A stretch of 64,000 bases of DNA, from assembly GCA_965220935.1 (NCBI GenBank), contig OZ244857.1:1426001-1490000 (forward strand), in the 5' to 3' direction. The stretch is from Bin80 sp965220935 (lineage in GTDB: Bacteria > Bacteroidota > Rhodothermia > Rhodothermales > Bin80). Both the position numbers and the translations under genes were made by a program. The notes beneath the pieces were generated by a model that saw only the letters and a list, made by a program, of their open reading frames with translations, was not told the origin of the DNA and searched no databases. Of this stretch, positions 8,053 through 16,606 are shown piece by piece. Within the stretch, counting starts at the first letter, position 1; each line of letters starts with the position of its first letter.

Positions 8053-9263
8053 TGAAACATTCCTATATTTTATTACTTCTATTTATGATGAGTTGCGCCC
8101 AAGACACCACGATGCAACACGCCCGTGAACTTGCTCAGAAACACTTGATCATTGATGGACACATTGATCTCCCCTATCGAATGACCCGATACACTGAAGA
8201 TGTCAGTAAAGAAACTTTCGGAGGCGATTTTGATTATCCAAAGGCCGTTGCGGGGGGACTCAATGCACCATTCATGTCAATCTATATTCCTCCCTCTCGC
8301 CAAGACATTGGTGGATCCGCCAGACATCTGGCAGATTCACTGATTGATATCGTTGAACAGATTGCCTCTCAGTCACCTGAGAAATTTGCAATTGCGATGC
8401 ATTCTTCAGATCTCAATGAGCACAAAAGGGCCGGAATTGTTTCGCTACCTCTTGGGATGGAAAATGGTGCTCCAGTTGAGAGCATTGATGACTTGGAGCA
8501 TTTCTATGATCGCGGAATCCGTTATATCACGCTTACACATGGAAAAGACAATCAAATTTCTGATTCTTCATATGATTCAACACGTACATGGGGAGGTTTG
8601 AGCCCGTTTGGAGAAACGGTCGTAGACCATATGAATCGCTTAGGAATGATCATTGATATTTCGCATCTGACAGATAGCAGTATCGCCCAGATTCTGCGCC
8701 GAACTAAAGCACCTGTCTTGGCAACCCACTCATCAGCGAGATATTTTACTCCAGGTTGGGAACGCAATCTAAGTGATGAGCTGATTCGTGCGACGGCTGC
8801 CAACGGTGGGGTCGTAATGATTGGGTTTGGTGCTTCATTCGTTCGCAATGAGCTTCGGGAAAGAAATGATGCACTCGCTGCATCTATTGAGGCCTATCTT
8901 GATGAGAATAGCATGTCCATCCGCAGTAAAGAGGGAGCCTTGTACCGGGAATCAATCCGTAAATCAACTCCGATAGGAACGATACCAGAGGTCGTAGATC
9001 ATATAGATCATATTGTCAGTCTCGTGGGAATTGACCATGTTGGACTTGGAAGCGATTATGATGGAGTGACTGGACTTCCCAAAGATCTTCAAGATGTATC
9101 CACCTACCCAAACCTGATTGATGAACTACTTCGTCGTAGTTATTCGGAGGAGGATATTGCCAAAATCTTGGGGGGTAATGCGCTCAGAGTTTGGCAAGAA
9201 GTGGAAAAAATTGCAGACACTTATGACTTAGAAATGACATCCGAAATGAACGCCGACACCTGA
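8052..9263 (+). CDS. Membrane dipeptidase (M19 family), lipoprotein
   Basis: This 403-residue protein has a lipoprotein signal (YILLLLFMMSC, with Cys15 as the lipid site), so it should be anchored outside the inner membrane. The zinc-dependent M19 fold is seen in IIDGHIDLP (His-x-Asp metal ligands), the region LGMENGAP with the bridging glutamate, DISHLTDSSIAQIL, PVLATHSSAR, and the late VGLGSDYDGV. The family hydrolyses dipeptides, often from peptidoglycan turnover. It is translationally coupled to rny by TAATG. Its last 43 bases overlap the end of glyS on the opposite strand. Confidence 0.92.
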   Translation: MKHSYILLLLFMMSCAQDTTMQHARELAQKHLIIDGHIDLPYRMTRYTEDVSKETFGGDFDYPKAVAGGLNAPFMSIYIPPSRQDIGGSARHLADSLIDIVEQIASQSPEKFAIAMHSSDLNEHKRAGIVSLPLGMENGAPVESIDDLEHFYDRGIRYITLTHGKDNQISDSSYDSTRTWGGLSPFGETVVDHMNRLGMIIDISHLTDSSIAQILRRTKAPVLATHSSARYFTPGWERNLSDELIRATAANGGVVMIGFGASFVRNELRERNDALAASIEAYLDENSMSIRSKEGALYRESIRKSTPIGTIPEVVDHIDHIVSLVGIDHVGLGSDYDGVTGLPKDLQDVSTYPNLIDELLRRSYSEEDIAKILGGNALRVWQEVEKIADTYDLEMTSEMNADT

Positions 9264-10651
9264 TCATCGGCTATCCTAGTCTGTTTGAGTGTGTCTCTAT
9301 CGCGGATCGTCACCCCATGACCGTCAAGAGTCTCGCTATCAATTGTAATACACAGCGGTGTACCGGCCTCATCCATTCTACGATATCTCTTACCAATGGA
9401 GCCCTTTTCATCATAAAATACATTCCACCGCTCTCTGAGATCTGAGATCATCGATTGTGCGCGCTCTGGCATCCCGTCTTTTCGAATCAACGGAAAGACT
9501 GCCGCCTTGATTGGGGCGACCCGAGGCGAAAAGGCCATGACAAGCCGAGTATCTTCGTCAACATTTTCTTCGCGGTATGCCTCACATAATAACATCAAAA
9601 CTGTTCGGTCAAGCCCGACCGATGTCTCAACAACATACGGGATAAATCGCGTTCCTGATGGCTGATGAAAGGTCTGCATCTTTTTGCCAGAATACTCTTG
9701 ATGCCGTCTAAGATCATAATCTGTTCGGGAATGAATCCCTTCAACTTCCTGCCATCCAATAGGAAACTCATACTGAATATCAACTGCAGCATCCGCATAG
9801 TGGGCTGGTTTTTCGTGCACATGCCAGCGTAATTTTGAAGACGGAATTCCATTGTTAACATGCCAGTCCCATCTTCTTGAACGCCATAATTCATACGCTT
9901 CGATCTGGGTTCCTGGTTCAATGAAGTACTGCATTTCCATTTGCTCAAATTCACGCATTCGAAAAATAAACTGCCGGGCGACAATTTCATTTCGAAACGC
10001 TTTACCAATCTGAGCGATTCCAAAAGGGATCTGTACACGAGATGTGGCCATGACATTCTGAAAATTGACAAAGATCCCTTGGGCCGTTTCTGGTCTCAGA
10101 AAAATGGAATCGTCTTCACTGGCCACTGCACCAACTTTAGTTTCAAACATCATGTTGAACTGTCTCACATCCGTCCAATCAAAAGCGCCTGAATCAGGGC
10201 CTCGAATTTCTTCTTCTATGATGAGTGAATGCAGTGCATTTGGCATATCATCTGCATTAAGTGCTTGGGTAAATTTTTGATGTACCGCCTCAGCATGATC
10301 TAATTTACCTTTTGCTTTGAGGCGATCTATATGCTGTTCAATGAGTTGATCGGCCCGATACCGGCGCTTAGATACTTTGTCATCAATCAGCGGATCATGA
10401 AAAGCATCCACATGGCCTGAGGCTTTCCAAACCTTCGGATGCATCAAAATTGCAGCATCTAACCCTTCAATATTATCGTTGGCATATACCATTTCGTGCC
10501 ACCACCTCTGTTGTACATTACGCTTGAGTTCCACGCCAAGCGGGCCATAATCATAGGTCGCTCCAAGGCCACCATAGATTTCTGAAGACTGAAAAATAAA
10601 CCCTCTCCGCTTACATAGTGCGGTGATTGCATCAAATCGCTTACGACTCAT
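9221..10651 (-). CDS. glyS: Glycine-tRNA ligase, single-chain (alpha2) type
   Basis: This 476-residue class II synthetase charges tRNA-Gly. The N-terminus has the eukaryote/Gram-positive-type signature CKRRGFIFQSSEIYGGLGAT followed by YDYGPLGVELK. Class II motif 2 lies in GIAQIGKAFRNEI with FRMREFEQMEMQYF, and motif 3 in VVETSVGLDRTVLMLL. The C-terminal anticodon-binding domain follows (LVMAFSPRVAPIKAAVFPL, with GTPLCITIDSE). The start is ATG 10651. It is convergent with the dipeptidase gene, and the two coding ends overlap by 43 bases, leaving no room for a terminator between them. Confidence 0.96.
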   Translation of the reverse strand: MSRKRFDAITALCKRRGFIFQSSEIYGGLGATYDYGPLGVELKRNVQQRWWHEMVYANDNIEGLDAAILMHPKVWKASGHVDAFHDPLIDDKVSKRRYRADQLIEQHIDRLKAKGKLDHAEAVHQKFTQALNADDMPNALHSLIIEEEIRGPDSGAFDWTDVRQFNMMFETKVGAVASEDDSIFLRPETAQGIFVNFQNVMATSRVQIPFGIAQIGKAFRNEIVARQFIFRMREFEQMEMQYFIEPGTQIEAYELWRSRRWDWHVNNGIPSSKLRWHVHEKPAHYADAAVDIQYEFPIGWQEVEGIHSRTDYDLRRHQEYSGKKMQTFHQPSGTRFIPYVVETSVGLDRTVLMLLCEAYREENVDEDTRLVMAFSPRVAPIKAAVFPLIRKDGMPERAQSMISDLRERWNVFYDEKGSIGKRYRRMDEAGTPLCITIDSETLDGHGVTIRDRDTLKQTRIADDQVSAFISDVISKS

Positions 10652-10765
10652 GAGCTATAAAGGATTGAGGACTCTACTGTAAGAATGAGATAAGTTAAAC
10701 CGAAAATCCGTAGCATTGATCATACCTGATGAGTGTACCATGCTATCTACTCTGGGTCTGACGAT

Positions 10766-11899
10766 CTATTTGACCGCGGACAGAAGCACATTCTGCAGAG
10801 CATCAATATCGTCTTTACAATTGTAGACATTAGGAGAGATTCTGAGGGCATTCCCCCGGAGTGAAATAGAGATTTTCCCCTGCGCAAGTTGATCATTCAG
10901 GTGTGTGGGTTCTATATGACCTGGTATATCTAACCCAAATAGATGTGGTAGACATGCCTCGTCAATTGAGTATCCGTAATCTTGAATTGAAGATAAAAAA
11001 TCTGTGACCAATTCAGAACAATAATGTTGAATATGCTTAGGATGCCAGCCAAGGATCTGTGTTAGCCCTTCATTCATCATCGCTGTTTGAGCAAAGGCAC
11101 ATGACTGGCCTCTGTCAAAACGGATTGCTCCAGGGCGATACTCATCGGTATAATTGACTAACGCAACGAAATGATCACTTCCCTCTCGGGCGGTCCACGT
11201 CTCTTCCAACGGAATCCCATCCATGAAATATTCTCCCACATACAAGAATGCAGTACCGTAAGGTCCTAAAAGCCATTTGTATCCAGCACAGACTATTGCA
11301 TCAGGTTTGATCGTATCAACATCAAACGGCACCGCGCCAATTGACTGGGTTCCATCAAGAATCAGGCGTGCTCCAACATCATGAGATCGCATGCTGATTG
11401 CAGAAAGATCAAAAGCGTGTCCATTGGCCCAGTGGACTGTTTCCATCGCTACAACTGCCGTACGATAATTGATAGATTCAAGAATATGTTGTGTCCAGTC
11501 TCCCATACCTTTTCTGGTGACGGTCCTAATTGTAGCACCAGTTGTGCGGGACAATCGTCTCCACGCATAAACATTACTAGGGAATTGATCTTGAATCAGT
11601 ACAATATTATCTCCTGATCCAATAGTTAGATTTCTACTAAGGGTTGCAATGCCATACGATGTTGACGGGATGAGGGCAACCTGCTCCTGACGGCAATTAA
11701 TCAATTTTGAGAATAACTGACGTGCTAATTCAACACCCTCAAAAAACATATTGGGTGTAACCTGTGATGGATCTCTCTTTATTTGAAGTGCACTGATTCC
11801 AGCAGTTTCCACATTTTTCATGAGTGGAGACAGAAAAGCACAGTTCAGATAGTGCTGATCTGGCGAAAGAAAGAATTTGTCACTTTGACATGGTAACAT
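10766..11899 (-). CDS. Class V aminotransferase (cysteine desulfurase/epimerase-like)
   Basis: This is a 377-residue PLP-dependent fold I enzyme of aminotransferase class V. The start YLNCAFLSPLMKNV matches the opening of isopenicillin-N-epimerase and kynureninase-like members. The cofactor region includes IPSTSYGIATLSRNL, LILDGTQSIGAVPFDV (Asp to the PLP nitrogen) and CAGYKWLLGPYG with the Schiff-base lysine. The active-site cysteine loop typical of true cysteine desulfurases is not evident, so the substrate is uncertain. It stands alone, with 114 bases to glyS. Confidence 0.85.
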   Translation of the reverse strand: MLPCQSDKFFLSPDQHYLNCAFLSPLMKNVETAGISALQIKRDPSQVTPNMFFEGVELARQLFSKLINCRQEQVALIPSTSYGIATLSRNLTIGSGDNIVLIQDQFPSNVYAWRRLSRTTGATIRTVTRKGMGDWTQHILESINYRTAVVAMETVHWANGHAFDLSAISMRSHDVGARLILDGTQSIGAVPFDVDTIKPDAIVCAGYKWLLGPYGTAFLYVGEYFMDGIPLEETWTAREGSDHFVALVNYTDEYRPGAIRFDRGQSCAFAQTAMMNEGLTQILGWHPKHIQHYCSELVTDFLSSIQDYGYSIDEACLPHLFGLDIPGHIEPTHLNDQLAQGKISISLRGNALRISPNVYNCKDDIDALQNVLLSAVK

Positions 11900-12256
11900 A
11901 TAGATAGAAAGCTACATATTGAATTCATTGCCTCCAAATGAAAAACTGAAGCATTTGATTTTACAGGTGATTAAAAGTCTGAATTTTCCGATTTCAAACC
12001 ATAAAAATGGGCACAAAAATATGTGTTTTTCAATTGCATTGGTTAATCTGATCAACTAAAAGCATATCGCCTGGTAGAGGTTAAAAAGACAGACTATGGC
12101 CGCAAAGTGCAGTGACCTATATTTCTACTGTGTTGATCACGAAAATTGGATGGAGCGTTTCATACGATAGCATCTTACTTGTCAATGATGGTGAGTTTTG
12201 AACCATGAAGCGATGATTGAGTTGCAAGGTGAGGTTTATCCTTAGCCGAAAACCGC
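11900..12256. other. Intergenic region between divergent genes
   Basis: This is 357 AT-rich bases between the start of the class V aminotransferase (minus) and the start of the AlbA_2 pseudogene (plus). It must contain both promoters. I see no open frame, structured RNA or clear repeat. Confidence 0.5.
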
Positions 12257-13738
12257 ATGCTCACTGTCAAGAATATCCCTGGTCTCGTAAAACGACGCTG
12301 CGCGTATACCAAAGAAACCGAATGGTTTGAATTTAAGGTCAATCACGCAGAGCCAAAAATTATTGGTCAAAATATTTCAGCGATTGCAAATTCAACAGCA
12401 ATTTCTGGAAGATCCAGTGGGTATATCATCTGGGGCATCCAAGATGAGGATCATCAAATTATTGGGACTACATTTAATCCTGACTCAAAGAGAGTTAAAA
12501 AAAGAAGATCTTCACCACTGGCTATCTCGCAGACTTGATCCTTCAATAAATTTCACATTCCATAAAAGTGAGGTCGATGGCAAGCCTGTGGTTGTTCTAT
12601 TGGTTCCATGTGAGCTTGATAGACCTGTGAGATTTGACAGTGAAGCCTATATCCGAGCCGGATCCCACACCACAAAGTTAAATCGTTTTCCAGAGAAGGA
12701 GTCGAGACTATGGCAATTATCAAATACTAGAAATTTTGAACATGGACTTGCTGTTGAGTCTATACAAGTTTCTGATGTCTTTGACCTATTGGACTACCAA
12801 TCATACTTTAATCTGCTCAATCTCCCAATCTCGCAAAACAACAAAACCGTTCTTCAAACACTACAGCAAGAAAAGATTATATCTGAATGTGACGATGGAT
12901 CTTGGAATATTACCAATCTAGGTTTCATGTCATTTGCACGAAACCTTACGGATATTCATTCATTGAGACACAAATCAATTAGAATTGCCAAATACTCAGG
13001 AAAGGGAAGGTTTGATAGTCTTCGTCAAGAGGAACTATCAGTGGGCTACGCGTCAGGCTTTGCACTTATCATGGACTACATTGATAAATTATCTCCAACC
13101 GATGAAACGTTTAATAATGGGGTAAGAAAACAGGGGGCCCGTTTTCCAAGCAAGGCCGTGAGAGAGGTTGTCGCAAATGCCTTAATTCATCAAGATTTTA
13201 TTGAGAAAGGCACGGGGCCTATCATTGAAATATTCAATGACCGCATAGAAATCTTAAGTTTTGGCGCTCCTCTCATCAACTCAAAACAGTTTGTTAATGC
13301 ACCGCCACAAACACGCAATAAAGCAATTGCATCTTTATTTCGTAGATGTGGTCTTAGTGAAGAACTCGGTAGTGGATGGGATAAGATTGTACATGAAACA
13401 GAAATTCAACAATTACCTGCCCACAAATTACAGTGACACCTAATTCAACCAAAATTACAATTTATGGTGCTAAACCACTTTCCAAAATGACTTCTGAAGA
13501 TCGTATTCGAGCCATTTATCTCCATGCATGCCTGCGTTTTGTCACTGATGGAACGGGGATTACTAACTCCACCGTTCGGAAAAAATTTGGAATTGATTCT
13601 AGTAATAGTGCTAAGGCATCCCGTTTTATAGGCGAAGCCTTGAATACCTGTGACATTGTGCCCTTGAATCCGAACGTAGGACGAAAATCTATGCAATATA
13701 TTCCTTACTGGGCAGGGGCATCTGAAAATGGTGAGTAA
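12257..13738 (+). pseudogene. Schlafen/AlbA_2 ATP-binding protein broken by two frameshifts
   Basis: Three frames together give one familiar protein. The N-terminal AlbA_2 domain reads TKETEWFEFK, then QNISAIANST and GYIIWGIQD. The HATPase_c_4 part reads FPSKAVREVVANALIHQDF with DRIEILSFGAPL, then GCGLSEELGSGWDKI-like sequence, and a C-terminal winged-helix part contains MTSEDRIRAIYLHACLRFV. Translation leaves frame at an A7 run (12497-12503; six A would restore VKKEDLHHW) and returns at CCC 13420-13422 (four C would restore LPAPQITVTPNS). One extra and one missing base, both in homopolymers, could be true decay or sequencing error. Such proteins are predicted nucleic-acid-binding regulators or defence factors; the real role is unknown. 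Confidence 0.82.
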
Positions 13739-13920
13739 ATACTCGCAACAATCACAGTCCATCATATTTGTTTGATGGTTATTTTCACAATTTTGCAATA
13801 ACGACACTTAAACTATCTATTATTAAGCGTAGAGGGAGGTAATTTCTTTGATGATGAGAATGAGTGGCAATGGTTCTCGGTTCCTACCAACAATCATGCA
13901 TTGAATTGTATGCCCCAGAT

Positions 13921-15552
13921 CTATCTCAGAACAATCAAAGGCTTTGTGGCCTTGAATGAGGTGGTGGAGTATCCGTCTACTAAAATTCTGTACAGGTAAA
14001 CGCCACCAGGTAGCGCCGATAGATCAAGAGTTGTCACATACCATTGCCCTGACTCTCTATACTGGTCATCACCAGAGATGACTTCTCTTCCATTGATGTC
14101 AAAGAGTTTGACAGATACAATTCCAGACTCTTCTTCAATATAATATCTGACGACCGTTTGTGATGAAGCTGGATTGGGGAATGACTGGGCTAAAATATTT
14201 GTGCTACTCGGTTCAATGACGACTTCCGCAATGGCTAATCGCTGCCGAAGTCCACTTCCATTCTCAGCAATTAGTTCATATACTTGTGGGCCGACATTGG
14301 GAGAATCCGTGGTCGTTCCATCTGTCGCACCTTGGCCACTGAAGACCTCAATCACATTGCCTTCAGATTCGCGCCGTTGAACCTTAAAGATCGTAATGCC
14401 ATAATCGGCGCTGAACCCCCATGAAAGTCTGACTGTTCCAGACTCATCCAAGTTGGCTGTAAGAGTTCCTTCACCTAATACGACACTGCCTCTTAGTAAT
14501 AGATCTTCAATTTGCATCATAAAATTGGAAATCATAGAATAATTATTGTCTCCTGGACACGATGTAGCATTAAAATCCCGATGTCCCCGCATTTGATCTG
14601 GAGAAACCTTATAGCGTTCAGATATAAACCCAAATGTGGCGACTAGCGAATCAATCGCTGGTAGAGTCATCATATCCTGACATCTACTCCCCGCAGATGG
14701 ATGATAGCAGCCCATGAGGGATACGCCAATATTTCCCGTATTTGCACCACCGACATGGGCGCCCTGAACCAATTGGGGGCCATCTTCAAAAGGAGAATCT
14801 TCGTTTAAGAATGGGCGCCCCTGATATAAGCGTCCCTGCTGATCCATCAAAAACTGATAGCCAATGTCGCTCCATCCGCGTCCATTCTGATGAAACTCTT
14901 GGATACGATATACCTGCTCCAATCCCTCAGCCAGAGTTGTAGCAGCAAATCCAGCGGTGTGATGCAGGGTCATGTACTTATAATTGGGGCGATTCAGAGG
15001 AACAGGTCTTCCTCGAAATGTCTCTGCTCCCCACTCTGAACGCCTTCGGATTTCTGGAGCGCGAATCACAAAGTCCTCGCTCGGCTCTAGTTCCTTATTT
15101 ATGTAACCTGTCTTCTCCTCCTGATCATCTAAGCGCTGATCAAATGTCCCTGCACTGATGGACTCAATGGTGTCCGTGGAATCAATGCTAAACCGCAATT
15201 CAAACTTGGAAGCATCAATCACCTGATCCGCACGATAAGCTGCAAGAAACGCTTCATCGGTAGCGCTGTGAACGATGAAGAGTGGTTTCCATGCCCCCCA
15301 GACTCCATCATGGAAAAATCTGACAGATCCCGAGAGTGAATCGCTTGTCGTAAATCCCTGCAAAGCAATTCCAGTGAACGGTGATTGAAGCGCTTGACTG
15401 ACAAGCTGAACCGATGTCGTTTTGCCAATGAAAGTGATCTCTGAGGTTTCTACCTGAATCTCTTCATGAATCACGTCATGAAGTAGTTGGGCATAGATAG
15501 ATGGAACAGCACCTGACAGCACAAAAAAGGGCAGCAACCACAAAACCCTCAT
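13921..15552 (-). CDS. Secreted PGRP-type N-acetylmuramoyl-L-alanine amidase with T9SS tail
   Basis: This is 543 residues with a signal peptide (MRVLWLLPFFVLSGAVPSIYAQ). A middle peptidoglycan-recognition/amidase_2 domain shows RRSEWGAE, YMTLHHTAGF (zinc His), GRGWSDIGYQFLMDQQGRLYQGR, GNTGNIGVSL-like sequence, GHRDF and TSCPGD (zinc His and Cys). The last 90 residues form a type A sorting domain (SFPNPASSQTVVRYYI, LFDINGREV, LPGGVYLYRILVDG), so export by the type IX system is expected. It is the last gene of a four-gene operon and starts five bases after the PorV-like gene. The enzyme should cut stem peptides from muramic acid. Confidence 0.92.
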   Translation of the reverse strand: MRVLWLLPFFVLSGAVPSIYAQLLHDVIHEEIQVETSEITFIGKTTSVQLVSQALQSPFTGIALQGFTTSDSLSGSVRFFHDGVWGAWKPLFIVHSATDEAFLAAYRADQVIDASKFELRFSIDSTDTIESISAGTFDQRLDDQEEKTGYINKELEPSEDFVIRAPEIRRRSEWGAETFRGRPVPLNRPNYKYMTLHHTAGFAATTLAEGLEQVYRIQEFHQNGRGWSDIGYQFLMDQQGRLYQGRPFLNEDSPFEDGPQLVQGAHVGGANTGNIGVSLMGCYHPSAGSRCQDMMTLPAIDSLVATFGFISERYKVSPDQMRGHRDFNATSCPGDNNYSMISNFMMQIEDLLLRGSVVLGEGTLTANLDESGTVRLSWGFSADYGITIFKVQRRESEGNVIEVFSGQGATDGTTTDSPNVGPQVYELIAENGSGLRQRLAIAEVVIEPSSTNILAQSFPNPASSQTVVRYYIEEESGIVSVKLFDINGREVISGDDQYRESGQWYVTTLDLSALPGGVYLYRILVDGYSTTSFKATKPLIVLR

Positions 15553-15557
15553 CTGGC

Positions 15558-16601
15558 CTAAAAAGACAGGTTAAAGGTAAACCAGTGGGTTTGGGTTAAG
15601 CGACCAAAATCAGCGTAAGCATAGTCAAATCTGGTTGCAAGATCGCGATTAATGCGAATATTTAAACTGCCACCAGCGGTCATTCCTTGTTCAGTATCAG
15701 GCTCAAAAAGATTCCGATAACCTGCTCTAAATGAAATCAGATCTCTGAATGTATACTCTGCCCCAGCATTCACATACTCGGCATTGTCATTGGGGTGTGT
15801 CGCATCAGACATGACAACAAACCTATGAGTTCCATCATTGATGGCATCCCATGCAAGGCCAACTCTAAAAATGAGAGGCATAGAAAATCCATCCGTGCGA
15901 TATTGCGCATTGACAATCTCAACCGTTCCACTGGTATTGGGGCTTGGGTCTTCACTAAACAAGATGTCACGTCCTTCAATTCGTAATTTGGGGCCCAGAT
16001 TAGACATACTCGCACCCAAACGAAGACTACTGAGTGGGGTCGTAAACAGAGTTCCTACATCAAATGCGATCGCCGATGCTTGACTATGCCAGATCTGCTC
16101 TTGAATCAGTTTTATATTTCCACCAACAGAAAACTGGCTACTGAGATTTCGGGCATAAGAGACCTGTAATGCAAAACTTAAGGTGTTAAACTGCTCTCCT
16201 GTCCCTTCTGGTTGGGCTTCAGTGCGCACGGCCATATCTCCGCTATCAACCATGAGCAGTGAAAGTGCAATAGACCCAAACCGATCAATGGATGTGCCAA
16301 ATGCTACAAAATTATAGTTGATGTCTGCGAGGTAACGTGTATTGCTGAGTTGTAAATGTCGACCAGAAAGTCGGGCAAAGCCAGCCGGATTCCAATACAC
16401 CGCACTCATGTCATTTGCCTCAGCAACATAAGCTCCGCCCAGAGAAATTGCACGGGCACCAACCCCTAATTTGAGGAACTGTGCCGCAGTGGTTCCAACA
16501 CGAGTGATACTTCCTTCATCAATGGCCGCAGGATCATCCTGCGCATTGGACGAAGAATTCATCAACACCAAAACAGCAATAAGTCCTATGAATTTAGTCA
16601 T
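15558..16601 (-). CDS. PorV/PorQ-family outer-membrane barrel
   Basis: This is a 347-residue protein with a signal peptide ending near SNAQ. It starts the barrel with the family hallmark AAQFLKLGVGARAISLGGAY followed by ANDMSAVYWNPAGFARL. Alternating hydrophobic strands run to a terminal aromatic strand (THWFTFNLSF), as expected for beta-barrel insertion. PorV-type proteins shuttle or anchor type IX cargo at the outer membrane. The gene lies five bases after the 1133-residue surface protein and five bases before the amidase, both with sorting-like tails, which fits this role. Confidence 0.88.
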   Translation of the reverse strand: MTKFIGLIAVLVLMNSSSNAQDDPAAIDEGSITRVGTTAAQFLKLGVGARAISLGGAYVAEANDMSAVYWNPAGFARLSGRHLQLSNTRYLADINYNFVAFGTSIDRFGSIALSLLMVDSGDMAVRTEAQPEGTGEQFNTLSFALQVSYARNLSSQFSVGGNIKLIQEQIWHSQASAIAFDVGTLFTTPLSSLRLGASMSNLGPKLRIEGRDILFSEDPSPNTSGTVEIVNAQYRTDGFSMPLIFRVGLAWDAINDGTHRFVVMSDATHPNDNAEYVNAGAEYTFRDLISFRAGYRNLFEPDTEQGMTAGGSLNIRINRDLATRFDYAYADFGRLTQTHWFTFNLSF

Positions 16602-16606
16602 AAACC

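Noticed and set aside
12491..12510. Programmed -1 frameshift at the A7 run of the AlbA_2 gene
   Set aside because: The frame change needed is +1 (one extra base), not -1, and a second shift back is required near 13420. A homopolymer length error or mutation explains both better.
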